A DNA stretch of 64,000 nt from Brumimicrobium sp041655765 (GTDB taxonomy: Bacteria > Bacteroidota > Bacteroidia > Flavobacteriales_D > Crocinitomicaceae), in contig JBBAEU010000007.1 of the NCBI GenBank assembly GCA_041655765.1, forward strand, positions 1-64,000, written 5' to 3'. Position numbers and translations under genes: made by a program. Position 1 is the first letter of the stretch, and each line of letters starts with the position of its first letter. Below the pieces are notes generated by a model. That model saw nothing but the letters and a program-made list of their open reading frames with translations, searched no databases and was not told where the DNA came from. Shown here piece after piece: positions 16,671-26,143 of the stretch.

Positions 16671-16703
16671 TCAAAAAAAAAGGAATCCCTTTTAGATTCC
16701 TAT
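16671..16703 (-). terminator. Terminator between the small membrane protein and the MATE gene
   Basis: On the minus strand AGGAATC (16701-16695) pairs with GATTCCT, followed by nine T in a row (16681-16673). A second short hairpin (AAGGTG...CACCTT, 16731-16742 region) lies just before it. Confidence 0.8.
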
Positions 16704-16747
16704 TCGTATAATTCCATATTAAGGTGAAAGTTCTTCCACCTTTAATT

Positions 16748-16915
16748 TTAATTTTCTAACTCGTCGTCGTAAACTTTCTTAGGCCTAAGTTTTTCAAAAA
16801 TCCCTAATGTAATCCAATAAGGAAGAACGAACCCCATTAGAAATAAAAGTGCCCAAAATGCCATTCCTGCTATCAAAAGGAAAATAACTATACCGAAAAT
16901 GCTAATACCTCCCAT
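16748..16915 (-). CDS. Small membrane protein, 55 residues
   Basis: I found this gene by translating the 313-base gap upstream of the MATE gene. From ATG at 16915 it reads MGGISIFGIVIFLLIAGMAF and continues with a hydrophobic stretch and a charged end (EKLRPKKVYDDELEN). It has one long or two short membrane segments, glycine at the start and a cytoplasmic-looking basic and acidic tail. A terminator follows it directly, which supports a real transcript. I do not recognise the family. Confidence 0.6.
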   Translation of the reverse strand: MGGISIFGIVIFLLIAGMAFWALLFLMGFVLPYWITLGIFEKLRPKKVYDDELEN

Positions 16916-16934
16916 AATTTCTTACTTTTCTAAC

Positions 16935-16942
16935 TATATTTG
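16935..16942 (+). promoter_or_regulatory. -7 box for fumC
   Basis: TATATTTG matches TAnnTTTG and lies 40 bases before the fumC start. No TTG is present at the expected -33 distance. Confidence 0.4.
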
Positions 16943-16982
16943 TGGTAAAAGTAAACATATTTTTTAAATAAACAGTAAAAAA

Positions 16983-18380
16983 ATGGAATATAGAATTGAA
17001 AAAGATACAATCGGCGAGGTAAAAGTACCTGCAGATAAGTATTGGGGAGCGCAAACAGAACGCTCAAGAAATAATTTTAAGATTGGAGAAAGTGCTTCGA
17101 TGCCCATTGAAATTATTCATGCTTTTGCTTATTTAAAAAAGGCAGCAGCATATACGAACTGTGAATTAGGTGTTTTGCCAGAAAACAAAAGAGATTTAAT
17201 TGCAAAAGTTTGTGATGAAATTTTAGCAGGCAAATTAGACGACCAATTTCCACTTGTGATTTGGCAAACAGGTTCTGGAACACAATCAAACATGAACGTA
17301 AATGAAGTTATTGCCAACCGTGCACATGTTATTTTAGGTAATAAATTAGGCGAAGGTGAAAAAACATTAGCACCAAATGACGATGTAAATAAATCTCAAT
17401 CTTCAAACGACACTTTCCCTACGGGAATGCACATTGCACTTTACAAAAGAATTGCTGAAACAACCATTCCAGGAGTTCAATACCTGCGTGATGAGTTGGA
17501 CAAAAAATCAAAAGCATTTAAAGATGTTGTAAAAATTGGAAGAACACACTTAATGGATGCAACACCATTAACTTTAGGACAAGAGTTTTCTGGTTATGTT
17601 GCACAATTAGACCATGGATTGCGTGCCTTAAAAAATACATTACCTCATCTTTCTGAATTGGCTTTAGGAGGAACAGCGGTTGGAACAGGATTAAATACAC
17701 CAAAAGGTTATGCAGATTTGGTAGCAAAAAAAATTGCAGAATTTACAGGATTGCCTTTTGTAACTGCAAAAAATAAGTTCGAGGCTTTGGCCGCTCATGA
17801 TGCTATCGTAGAAACACATGGTGCATTAAAACAAATTGCGGTGTCATTAAATAAAATAGCCAATGATATCAGAATGATGGCTTCTGGACCACGTTCAGGA
17901 ATTGGTGAAATCATTATCCCAACAAACGAACCAGGTTCATCAATTATGCCCGGAAAGGTAAATCCAACTCAGTCTGAAGCGATAACAATGGTTGCTGCAC
18001 AAGTAATGGGAAATGATGTTGCAATAACAATTGGCGGAACACAAGGTCATTATGAATTAAACGTTTTTAAACCCGTAATGATTTCCAATGCGTTAGAATC
18101 TGCCCGATTAATCGGAGATGCTTGTGTATCTTTTGCGGATAACTGCGTTTCAGGAATTGAACCAAATTATAAGCGTATTGAGCATCTATTAAATGATTCT
18201 CTGATGTTAGTTACGGCGCTAAATACACATATCGGATATTACAAAGCAGCTGAAATTGCAAATACAGCACATCAAAATGGAACAACACTTCGTGAAGAAG
18301 CTATCCGATTAGGATATGTTACGGAAGAACAATACGATAAATGGGTTGTACCGAAAGATATGACAGAAAGTTTACATTAA
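16983..18380 (+). CDS. fumC: Fumarate hydratase, class II
   Basis: Protein of 465 residues, the normal length for FumC. It interconverts fumarate and L-malate in the citric acid cycle. The fumarase/aspartase signature GSSIMPGKVNPTQ is present near residues 319-331. The catalytic-site segments TGSGTQSNMNVNEV (about 97-110) and GRTHLMDATP (about 186-195) are also present; the latter holds the catalytic His usual for this class. It is monocistronic, with a -7 box upstream and a hairpin terminator downstream. Confidence 0.97.
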   Translation: MEYRIEKDTIGEVKVPADKYWGAQTERSRNNFKIGESASMPIEIIHAFAYLKKAAAYTNCELGVLPENKRDLIAKVCDEILAGKLDDQFPLVIWQTGSGTQSNMNVNEVIANRAHVILGNKLGEGEKTLAPNDDVNKSQSSNDTFPTGMHIALYKRIAETTIPGVQYLRDELDKKSKAFKDVVKIGRTHLMDATPLTLGQEFSGYVAQLDHGLRALKNTLPHLSELALGGTAVGTGLNTPKGYADLVAKKIAEFTGLPFVTAKNKFEALAAHDAIVETHGALKQIAVSLNKIANDIRMMASGPRSGIGEIIIPTNEPGSSIMPGKVNPTQSEAITMVAAQVMGNDVAITIGGTQGHYELNVFKPVMISNALESARLIGDACVSFADNCVSGIEPNYKRIEHLLNDSLMLVTALNTHIGYYKAAEIANTAHQNGTTLREEAIRLGYVTEEQYDKWVVPKDMTESLH

Positions 18381-18423
18381 CATCAGTGGTTATTTGATTA
18401 AGATATAAACTTGTTATTATTAA

Positions 18424-18471
18424 AAAAGAGGGTATTTGGAAATCTTTATTTTGAATACTCTCTTTTATTTT
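18424..18471 (+). terminator. fumC terminator
   Basis: AAAAGAGGGTATT pairs with AATACTCTCTTTT with one mismatch, then a T-rich run. It is 44 bases past the fumC stop. Confidence 0.75.
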
Positions 18472-18550
18472 TTAATACGTTTAGCATTTTTTTTAGATTG
18501 GGGAAAATAAAATAAATTGAACATATCTACAATTCAATTGTTTTAGAAAA

Positions 18551-18922
18551 ATGGACAAGAAAAATAAATATAATATTTTATCGCCAGAAGAAGAACGTGT
18601 AATGATAAATAAAGGTACTGAAATGCCTTTTTCGGGAAGTCTTTTAGACGAAAATCGCAACGGAATTTACGTTTGCAAACAATGTGAATCTCCTCTTTAC
18701 CATTCAAAAGACAAATTTGATGCTGGTTGTGGCTGGCCTTCTTTTGATGATGAAATAGAAGGAGCTATTGAACGGGTTTTGGATAGAGATGGAAAAAGAA
18801 TTGAAATTCTTTGTTCAAATTGCAAAGGACATTTAGGACATGTATTTGAAGGAGAACGTTTGACAAAAAACAATGTTAGGCACTGTGTTAATTCGGTGTC
18901 GATGAAATTTATCGCTCACTAA
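18551..18922 (+). CDS. msrB: Peptide methionine (R)-S-oxide reductase MsrB
   Basis: Protein of 123 residues that repairs methionine-R-sulfoxide. Two zinc-binding CxxC pairs are visible, CKQCESP near 38-41 and CSNCKGHLGHVF near 87-90. DAGCGWPSF is the substrate-site signature, and the catalytic cysteine is in RHCVNSVSM near the C-terminus, where the family usually has R-x-C-x-N-S. There is no signal peptide, so it is cytoplasmic. It is a single gene convergent with the OmpA-family gene. Confidence 0.95.
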   Translation: MDKKNKYNILSPEEERVMINKGTEMPFSGSLLDENRNGIYVCKQCESPLYHSKDKFDAGCGWPSFDDEIEGAIERVLDRDGKRIEILCSNCKGHLGHVFEGERLTKNNVRHCVNSVSMKFIAH

Positions 18923-18925
18923 TTA

Positions 18926-18967
18926 ACGCAATTGTGCGGACGCGATTGGTGTCGCATCCACGCAATT
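18926..18967. repeat. GC-rich hairpin between convergent genes
   Basis: TGCGGACGCGA (18935-18945) pairs with TCGCATCC further on, leaving a loop TTGGTG. The hairpin is flanked by direct copies of ACGCAATT. It lies in the 55-base gap between msrB and the OmpA gene and may act as a two-way terminator, though it lacks a clear T-run. Confidence 0.4.
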
Positions 18968-18977
18968 ACATAATGTA

Positions 18978-21080
18978 TTACATCTTTAAAATCTTCAACT
19001 CCGTTCTTCTATTGGCTTGATGAGCAGCTTCTTTATCAGATTCACGCTTCATTTTAGCAATTTCTTGATCTGAAATGATGGTTTTTTCAAATCCATATCC
19101 CGCAAAAGTCAAACGACTTCTATCAATTCCTCGTTCAACCAAATAATCTACCACTGCTTTTGCTCTATTTTCAGACAAGTTTTTATTATACGATGCAGAA
19201 CCTCTGGAGTCAGTATGACCAGACAATTCAATTTCCATTTTTGGATATTCTTTCATAATTTCCACCACACGGTCCAACTCATTGACAGAAGCATCTCTCA
19301 AAGTATATTTATTCAAATCAAAGAATACGTTTCTTAGAGCAATTGTACTTCCAACATCGAGTTTATGTAAGAAAATATCCAGTTCTACTTCCTGATATCC
19401 ATCGGTTTCTTTTACATTAAAGTTTTCAGAATGGAACAAGTACCCATTTGCTTTCACTGCCAATCCATAATCTTTTCCTCCAGGTAATGAAACCAGATAT
19501 CTACCATTTTCTTTATCAGAATTAAACTTCGATATCGTTTTATTTAGGTTGTTATCTATCAACTCAATTGACGAACCTACTGGTTCATTTGTTTTTGCAT
19601 CCCTGACTGTTCCTCTTAAAATCATCAATTTACTGCCCGATTCAGGAAAAAGAACATCAATGTCACCTGCTTTCACATTCGTTGTCGCATTGGCCAATAA
19701 CATCTCTTCGCCATTTAGAACAGGATCTTTCATTTCAAGAATTGTGATTTTATAAAGGTCTTTATCTCCCATTCCTTCTTTTCTATATGAGGTCATATAT
19801 GCATCACGACCATTGGCTGCCATGGTAAAGAATATATCATCATCAGGAGTGTTAATTGGATAACCCATGTTTTCTGGATTAGACCATGAGCCATCTTCTT
19901 GTTTTACCGTTTTAAACACATCATATCCACCCATTGAGTTATGACCTTTTGATGAAAAATAGAGTGTTTTTCCATCTGGGTGCATAAAAACTCCATCTTC
20001 ATCGTATTCTGTATTTACGTTATCTGGCAATCTTTGAACGTTAAGCCACGCTTCTTTATTCTCATCCCATGTAGCCACATAAATATCTCTATCTTTTGGA
20101 TCGCCTCTTGAACCGAGAGGACGCTCACTAATAAAATACAACTGATTCCCATCTGGTGAATACCATGCCGATGCCTCATGATATTTAGAATTTACTTCCT
20201 TGTTAAATGCTTTTGGTTTACTCCAATCATTACCTGTTCTCACACTTTCATATAAGTTTCCGTCACCATCATTGTCCAAATAGATAATCATTTTACTTCC
20301 GTCAGGACTTAACGCTACTGTAGCATCATGACCATTTGTATTTATTGGATTTCCAACATTCATTGCAGTTGTCCATTTACCATTAAGTTTTGTAGATGTG
20401 TAAACATCTTCAAAATAATACTGGTCAAATTCAGAAATCCTCATTCCTGTTGTATTGGGTCTTCTACTTGTGAAGAATATTTCGGAAGCATCTGCTGTTA
20501 GAATCATTCCATAATCAGGGTGCTTTGAATTTACTTCTGCCCCCATATTATCAATCCAAACTTTTTTTGGATTTTGCACCAATTTTTTTCCAGAGATACA
20601 CTCTTGAATTTTTTTATCGACATCTTTTATGACTTTGATGTCAGATTTTGGATTTAATGTCTTACGATAATCTTGATATTGAGCTATTGCCTTATCCCAT
20701 TCTTGAGATAGATGATATCCCCTACCGATGTTATAATCGATATCTGGTGCGACATCTCTCTTTAATTTTTTTGCCTTTTCAAAATAAGGTAAGGCATCAA
20801 ATTTTCTTGTTGTATTCAACAGGCAAACTCCTATTTTATAATTAATTTCTGCGTTATTTGGGTTAAAATTATGCGCTTTTTCATACAAATCTAACGCAAG
20901 GATATAAGCAGGAACGTACATCTCAAAATAAGAGTTTGCTTGCGCAATATCATTATTAATTTGTTTTAGTTCCTTTTTCTTATTTGGGAAGTTTTTCTTT
21001 GTAAACTCTATATTTTCTTGAGCAAATAGAGAAAAAGAAAAACTATACAATAAAATGGCTAAAATATATAAATTCTTCAT
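18978..21080 (-). CDS. OmpA-family envelope protein with TPR, PD40 and CRD domains (PorE-like)
   Basis: Protein of 700 residues. It has a signal peptide (MKNLYILAILLYSFSFSLFA), TPR helices (about 50-160), and PD40/beta-propeller blades (about 190-450, with repeated SPDG and TLYFSS segments). A carboxypeptidase-regulatory-like fold follows (about 470-560), then an OmpA peptidoglycan-binding domain (about 575-700) with LSGHTDSRGSASYNKNLSENR. This is the domain order of PorE, which ties the T9SS core to the cell wall. No lipobox cysteine follows the signal peptide, unlike the lipoprotein PorE of Porphyromonas, so it could be a paralogue. The TPR gene lies 11 bases upstream in the same operon. 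Confidence 0.8.
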   Translation of the reverse strand: MKNLYILAILLYSFSFSLFAQENIEFTKKNFPNKKKELKQINNDIAQANSYFEMYVPAYILALDLYEKAHNFNPNNAEINYKIGVCLLNTTRKFDALPYFEKAKKLKRDVAPDIDYNIGRGYHLSQEWDKAIAQYQDYRKTLNPKSDIKVIKDVDKKIQECISGKKLVQNPKKVWIDNMGAEVNSKHPDYGMILTADASEIFFTSRRPNTTGMRISEFDQYYFEDVYTSTKLNGKWTTAMNVGNPINTNGHDATVALSPDGSKMIIYLDNDGDGNLYESVRTGNDWSKPKAFNKEVNSKYHEASAWYSPDGNQLYFISERPLGSRGDPKDRDIYVATWDENKEAWLNVQRLPDNVNTEYDEDGVFMHPDGKTLYFSSKGHNSMGGYDVFKTVKQEDGSWSNPENMGYPINTPDDDIFFTMAANGRDAYMTSYRKEGMGDKDLYKITILEMKDPVLNGEEMLLANATTNVKAGDIDVLFPESGSKLMILRGTVRDAKTNEPVGSSIELIDNNLNKTISKFNSDKENGRYLVSLPGGKDYGLAVKANGYLFHSENFNVKETDGYQEVELDIFLHKLDVGSTIALRNVFFDLNKYTLRDASVNELDRVVEIMKEYPKMEIELSGHTDSRGSASYNKNLSENRAKAVVDYLVERGIDRSRLTFAGYGFEKTIISDQEIAKMKRESDKEAAHQANRRTELKILKM

Positions 21081-21091
21081 GGTTGATTATT

Positions 21092-22129
21092 TTAATTTTC
21101 ACAATTCATTTTATTACTATAAGACTCTGCGGCTTTAATACCTAAATCTGCAGCTTTTTGCCAATCTTGACACGCTTGAATATCTTTTCTTAGCATTTCA
21201 TAAGCAACTGCACGATTGTAGTATGCATAGGCATAGTCTTCATCTTTCGATAAAGATTTTGAACTGTATTCTATTGCTTTTTCATAATCTTCTTTTTCAA
21301 TGTAAACTCCTGCTAAGTTATTATAAGCTGAAGCATTATCAGGCTGAATCTGAATCACTTTTTTAAAATCTTCAATCGCACCTTCCAAATCTCCGTTATT
21401 AAATTTAGCTAAACCCCTATTATTTAAAACCATTGGGTTATCTTTGGAGATAGAAAGAGCTGTGTTATATACGTTAATTGCCTCTTTATATTCTCCTGTT
21501 TCTCTGTATGTGTTACCCAAATTATTATAAGCAATTACAGAACCTCTTCCTAAGTCTTTCGCTTGTTTATAATCTTTAATGGCAGATTCATTATCTTTTT
21601 GCATCCTATGCGCACTTCCTCTGTCGTTATATGCATCTTTAAATTGAGGATTGAGTTTTAAAGTTTCAGAAAAATCATTGATTGCTTCCGCATAACTTTC
21701 ATTTTTAAAATGCTGAATTCCTCTTTGATAGTAATATTTAGCATCTTTTCCAGAGTGAATTGCTTGGTTAGAATATTCGATTGCTTTTTCCAAATCACCA
21801 CTATTTTCTGCGATTAATCCTAATTCAAAGAATTGTAAATGGGGATTTTCTAAATATTTTGTGATTGCCAAAAACTGTTCTTCAGCTTTCTCAATTTGAT
21901 TTGTTTCAATGTAAGAATAAGCCAAACTCATCCGTGCAGAGGTAAACTCAGGAGCGTTTTCAATTGCCTGTTGAAATTCTGTGATTGCAGTTGAGTAGTC
22001 TTTGCTTTCATAAGCAACAGAACCACGCGTGTAATGTAATTTGGCATCTGCATTTGGCTCTTGTCCTTTAGTAGAGAATGTCAGCACTAAAAAACAAGTA
22101 CTAAACATTACTTTTAGTAGTATATTCAT
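21092..22129 (-). CDS. Secreted TPR-repeat protein
   Basis: Protein of 345 residues with a signal peptide (MNILLKVMFSTCFLVLTFSTKGQ) followed by about eight tetratricopeptide repeats of the Y-x-x-A-I-x-x-Y/F type, for example YEKAIEYSSKSLSKDEDYAY. It should be periplasmic and act as a protein-binding scaffold. It is the first gene of an operon with the PorE-like protein (11-base gap), so the two probably work together at the envelope. The divergent neighbour is the aldehyde dehydrogenase. A -7 like box TAAATTTG (22141-22134) sits immediately before the start codon. Confidence 0.85.
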   Translation of the reverse strand: MNILLKVMFSTCFLVLTFSTKGQEPNADAKLHYTRGSVAYESKDYSTAITEFQQAIENAPEFTSARMSLAYSYIETNQIEKAEEQFLAITKYLENPHLQFFELGLIAENSGDLEKAIEYSNQAIHSGKDAKYYYQRGIQHFKNESYAEAINDFSETLKLNPQFKDAYNDRGSAHRMQKDNESAIKDYKQAKDLGRGSVIAYNNLGNTYRETGEYKEAINVYNTALSISKDNPMVLNNRGLAKFNNGDLEGAIEDFKKVIQIQPDNASAYNNLAGVYIEKEDYEKAIEYSSKSLSKDEDYAYAYYNRAVAYEMLRKDIQACQDWQKAADLGIKAAESYSNKMNCEN

Positions 22130-22248
22130 AACACAAATTTAATTTAAAAATATTAAAGTTAATTCATTTTCCCTATTTTTAGCAAAAATAAATTAATATC
22201 TAATTTTAATTTAATATTATTCAACGAAACAGCGATAAAAAGGTTACA

Positions 22249-23691
22249 ATGGAGAAAATTCAGAATTTTATAAATGGGGAGTTTGTTCCTCCTTATCATC
22301 AAAAATACTTCAACAATATAAATCCTTCAACAGGAGAAACATATTGTGAAATACCTAACTCATCATCGGAAGACGTTGAAAAGGCAGTAGAAGCAGCTGA
22401 AAAAGCATTTCCATATTGGTCTAACCTGAGTGATGAAGAAAGGGGAAATTGGTTGATAAAAATTTCTGATGGGATTGCAAATAGAATGGACGAATTTGTT
22501 CAAGCTGAAAGTAGAGACAATGGTAAGTTGGTGAAATTAGCAAAAAGAGTTGACATCCCGAGGGCTATTTCTAATTTTAGATTTTATGGAACTGGAATTC
22601 AGCATTATGCCTCTAAATCTCATCATACGGTTGGAGTAGGAATCAACTACACACTTCGTAAACCAATTGGAATAGTAGGGTGTATTTCTCCTTGGAATTT
22701 ACCGCTTTACTTATTCTCATGGAAAATCGCTCCTGCTTTAGCAACGGGAAATTGTGTGGTTGCAAAACCTTCTGAAGTTACACCTTATACTGCTTTTCTC
22801 CTCGGAAAAGTTCTAAAAGAAATAAACTTCCCAAAAGGCGTTTTAAACATCGTTCACGGATATGGAAAAGATGCAGGGAGTGAAATTGTGCGTCATCCAA
22901 AAATCACGGCAATTTCTTTTACAGGTGGCACAGAAACAGGAAAGATAATTTCTTCAATCGCAGCGCCTATGTTTAAAAAACTTTCTTTGGAGTTGGGTGG
23001 TAAAAACCCAAACATCATCTTTGATGATTGTGATTTTGATGAAATGATTAAAACGACGATTCACTCAAGTTTTTCAAATCAAGGAGAAATTTGTTTATGT
23101 GGTTCAAGGATTTTTATTCAACGTGAAATTTACGAGAAATTTAAAAATGCTTTTGTTGAAAAAACAAAAAACCTAAAAGTGTCTTTTCCTTCTGATGAAA
23201 ACGCAAATTTAGGTGCAATTGTTTCTCAACCTCATTACGAAAAAATATTAAGCTACATTGAATTAGCGCAACAAGAAGGAGGAACAATTTTAGCCGGTGG
23301 AAAAACCGTTACGTTAGAAGCACCACACGACAAGGGTTTTTATATCGAACCCACAATTATTGAGGGGTTGTCGTATGATTGTAGAACAAATCAAGAGGAA
23401 ATTTTCGGTCCCGTTGTCACAATTACTCCTTTTGACACAGAGGAGGAAGTTTTAAAAATGGCAAATTCCGTTAAGTATGGCCTTTCAGCGACTATTTGGA
23501 CGAAAGATTTACAACGTGCACATCGCATAGCAAACCAAGTTGAAGCTGGAATTATTTGGATTAACTCTTGGCTTGTTCGTGATTTAAGGACTCCGTTTGG
23601 TGGCGTGAAAGCCTCTGGAATTGGTCGTGAAGGAGGTTGGGACGCCCTAGATTTTTTTACGGAACCAAAGAATGTGTTTATTCCGTATTAA
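22249..23691 (+). CDS. NAD(P)-dependent aldehyde dehydrogenase
   Basis: Protein of 480 residues, full length for the ALDH superfamily. The catalytic cysteine lies in FSNQGEICLCG, the general-base Glu in LELGGKNPN, the oxyanion Asn in SPWNLPLYLF, and the late motif EEIFGPVVTI is intact. The NAD-binding stretch FTGGTETGKIIS is present. It oxidises an aldehyde to an acid; which one is unclear. By overall feel it resembles 2-hydroxymuconate/2-aminomuconate semialdehyde dehydrogenases of aromatic or kynurenine breakdown, but no other gene of such a pathway is in the window. The gene stands alone and overlaps the convergent small gene by four bases. Confidence 0.93.
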   Translation: MEKIQNFINGEFVPPYHQKYFNNINPSTGETYCEIPNSSSEDVEKAVEAAEKAFPYWSNLSDEERGNWLIKISDGIANRMDEFVQAESRDNGKLVKLAKRVDIPRAISNFRFYGTGIQHYASKSHHTVGVGINYTLRKPIGIVGCISPWNLPLYLFSWKIAPALATGNCVVAKPSEVTPYTAFLLGKVLKEINFPKGVLNIVHGYGKDAGSEIVRHPKITAISFTGGTETGKIISSIAAPMFKKLSLELGGKNPNIIFDDCDFDEMIKTTIHSSFSNQGEICLCGSRIFIQREIYEKFKNAFVEKTKNLKVSFPSDENANLGAIVSQPHYEKILSYIELAQQEGGTILAGGKTVTLEAPHDKGFYIEPTIIEGLSYDCRTNQEEIFGPVVTITPFDTEEEVLKMANSVKYGLSATIWTKDLQRAHRIANQVEAGIIWINSWLVRDLRTPFGGVKASGIGREGGWDALDFFTEPKNVFIPY

Positions 23692-24215
23692 CTTCTCAAA
23701 AGACCTTGTCGCTCTTCGATGAGACGTTTAACTTTTCTTGCATCTGACAATGAAAATCGTCTGCAAATGATTTGGTTTGATCCAAAGGGATGAACGATGA
23801 TATCTGTTCCCCAAATACTTGTATCTAATTCCACCGATGCTATTTTGGAAATTGGGATGGAAGTAGAGTCAACATTAATCAAATATTTATTACGTTTACG
23901 ATAGATTAAATAGTGTTTTTTAATCTCAATGATATCGGGTGTTAATATTGAACCGCCTCGTGTAATTGCTGACCTGAATCTGTAAACTTTATCATCGTCA
24001 AAATATGGGCTGTTGGTTTCAGATTTTAGTCGAAAATCAGAACTTTTTTTGCTTGAAAGGTCAGACAATTCTATTTTAATCAACAAATCTATTGTCTTCT
24101 GAGTAAATCCTAAATCTTTCCCCTTTTCCAGTAAAATAGTATATTCTGAAGAACTGATTTCGCCATCTTTCGCCATTTCAGTAATCAATTCTTTGAATAA
24201 CTTCTCTTTAGACAT
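23688..24215 (-). CDS. Unknown protein with TerB-like N-terminus and PH-like C-terminus
   Basis: Protein of 175 residues. The first 60 residues are helical with MAKDGEISSSEYTILLEKG, similar to TerB/tellurite-type EF-hand-like segments. The rest is strand-rich (YLIYRKRNKYLINVDSTSIP, VELDTSIWGTDIIVHP), as in bacterial PH-like domains, and ends in a helix. I do not recognise a named family. It starts eight bases inside the end of dxs, so it is translated with it. A functional link to isoprenoid synthesis is not evident. Confidence 0.6.
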   Translation of the reverse strand: MSKEKLFKELITEMAKDGEISSSEYTILLEKGKDLGFTQKTIDLLIKIELSDLSSKKSSDFRLKSETNSPYFDDDKVYRFRSAITRGGSILTPDIIEIKKHYLIYRKRNKYLINVDSTSIPISKIASVELDTSIWGTDIIVHPFGSNQIICRRFSLSDARKVKRLIEERQGLLRS

Positions 24216-26007
24216 CGTTTCTTTTTATTTTTTGAACCGCTCTTATAATTCCATTTGCATCAAATCCGCATTCTTTATACAACTCTTCCTGTGTTCCGTG
24301 CGTAATAAATTGGTCTGGAATTCCCAGCCTTTTTACTGTTGAATTGTAGTCGTTGTCTGCCATAAATTCTAAAACTGCACTACCAAAACCTCCATTTAAA
24401 GAGCCATCTTCAACAGTTATAATGAATTTAAAAGATTGAAAAACAGTATGTAATAATTCTTCATCCAATGGTTTAACAAATCGCATGTCGTAATGTGCAA
24501 TTGAGGCCTCATCTTTCAGTAATTCAGTTACTTTTTGAACAAATAATCCTGTCTTTCCTATGGTTAAAATGGCAATATCTTTTCCATTTCTCAATTTTCT
24601 CCCTTTTCCAATAGGGATTTCAGAAAAAGGCTGTTTCCAATCAATATTATTTCCTCTTCCTCTTGGGTATCGAATCGCAAAAGGCCCATGTTTTTGATTT
24701 TGAGCTGTAAACAAAAGGTTTCTTAGCTCAATTTCGTCCATTGGTGCAGAAACAATCATGTTGGGAACGGTTCTTAGATATGCAATATCGAATGCGCCAT
24801 GATGTGTAGGACCATCAGCACCGACCAATCCTGCGCGATCAATACAAAAAATAACGTCTAAATTTTGAAGTGCAACATCGTGGATTACTTGGTCGTAAGC
24901 ACGTTGTAAAAAAGTCGAGTAAATAGCAACAAAAGGCAACAATCCTTGTGTAGTCATTCCCGCAGCTAAAGTTACAGCATGTTGTTCAGCAATTCCTACA
25001 TCAAAAACTCTTTGTGGCATTTCCTTCATCATAAGGTTTAAAGAGGTTCCTGAAGGCATTGCTGCTGTAATTCCAATAATCTTCTCATTTTTACGTGCTA
25101 ATTCAAGAATTGTTTGACCAAAAACATCTTGAAACTTTGGGGGTTGATTTTCATATAAACTGGATTTCTTAATCTCCCCAGTTTCTTTGTTAAAAGCCCC
25201 TGGTGCGTGCCATTGTGCAGGGTTTCCAATTTCTGCTGGCTTGTATCCTTTTCCTTTTTTGGTGATACAATGAAGTATTTTGGGACCTTTAATCGTTTTT
25301 AACTTATTTAATTCCCGAACCAATTCCGTTACATTGTGTCCATCAACTGGACCGAAATATTGAAAGTTTAAAGCCTCAAAGATGTTGTTTTTAGTAGAAG
25401 ATGTAGTTATATCATTCAAATATTCTCTTAATGCCCCAACATCTGGATCGATTGACATATTGTTATCATTCAAAACAATCAAAAGATTGGTGTCTTTTTC
25501 AAAACCAGAGTGATTCAACGCTTCGAAGGCTATTCCGGCTGTCATTGCACCGTCGCCGATTACCGCAATATGATTTCTTTCCCTTCCCATCTGGCGATCT
25601 GCAATTGCCATTCCCAATGCTGCGGAAATTGAAGTTGAAGAATGCCCTACTCCAAAAGTATCATATTCACTTTCACTTCGTGTTGGGAACCCACTCATTC
25701 CTCCTTTTCTTCGGTTGGTTGGAAATAAATCTCTTCTTCCAGTAAGAATTTTATGTCCATACGCTTGATGTCCCACATCCCAAACCAACAAATCATCAGG
25801 AGTATTAAAAACATAATGCAAAGCGACGGTTAGTTCAACGACGCCCAGACTTGCAGCAAAATGAGAGTTGCCAATTTCAGACAAAACATCAATCATATAT
25901 TGCCTGATTTCAAGTGATAAATCTGCAAGATCGTCAACAGAAAGTTTTCTTAAATCTTCTGGCGAATTGATATTCTTTAAAAGATGTCCGAGATGATATT
26001 TCTCCAT
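24208..26007 (-). CDS. dxs: 1-deoxy-D-xylulose-5-phosphate synthase
   Basis: Protein of 599 residues from the ATG at 26007 (MEKYHLGHLLKNIN). A longer TTG reading at 26028 would start inside the -7 box, so it is rejected. The enzyme joins pyruvate and glyceraldehyde-3-phosphate in the first step of the MEP isoprenoid pathway, using thiamine diphosphate. GDGAMTAGIAFEALNH is the TPP-binding motif, with NDNNMSIDPDVG shortly after. The transketolase-type DRAGLVGADGPTHHGAFD and the C-terminal domain are complete. The family usually has 600-640 residues. It is co-transcribed with the small downstream gene. Confidence 0.96.
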   Translation of the reverse strand: MEKYHLGHLLKNINSPEDLRKLSVDDLADLSLEIRQYMIDVLSEIGNSHFAASLGVVELTVALHYVFNTPDDLLVWDVGHQAYGHKILTGRRDLFPTNRRKGGMSGFPTRSESEYDTFGVGHSSTSISAALGMAIADRQMGRERNHIAVIGDGAMTAGIAFEALNHSGFEKDTNLLIVLNDNNMSIDPDVGALREYLNDITTSSTKNNIFEALNFQYFGPVDGHNVTELVRELNKLKTIKGPKILHCITKKGKGYKPAEIGNPAQWHAPGAFNKETGEIKKSSLYENQPPKFQDVFGQTILELARKNEKIIGITAAMPSGTSLNLMMKEMPQRVFDVGIAEQHAVTLAAGMTTQGLLPFVAIYSTFLQRAYDQVIHDVALQNLDVIFCIDRAGLVGADGPTHHGAFDIAYLRTVPNMIVSAPMDEIELRNLLFTAQNQKHGPFAIRYPRGRGNNIDWKQPFSEIPIGKGRKLRNGKDIAILTIGKTGLFVQKVTELLKDEASIAHYDMRFVKPLDEELLHTVFQSFKFIITVEDGSLNGGFGSAVLEFMADNDYNSTVKRLGIPDQFITHGTQEELYKECGFDANGIIRAVQKIKRNDV

Positions 26008-26025
26008 TTTTTTTTGAATAGAACA

Positions 26026-26033
26026 CAAAGGTA
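26026..26033 (-). promoter_or_regulatory. -7 box for dxs
   Basis: TACCTTTG on the minus strand matches TAnnTTTG. It lies 19 bases before the ATG at 26007 and overlaps the rejected TTG start. No good -33 TTG was found. Confidence 0.45.
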
Positions 26034-26143
26034 CGGGATTTTAAACAAGTTAAAAGATAAAAGAGCGAATTTAAAAATGTAATATTGTATTTTTCTCACA
26101 AAAAGTCATGAAAAACACAAATAAACTTATGTATATTCGTACA

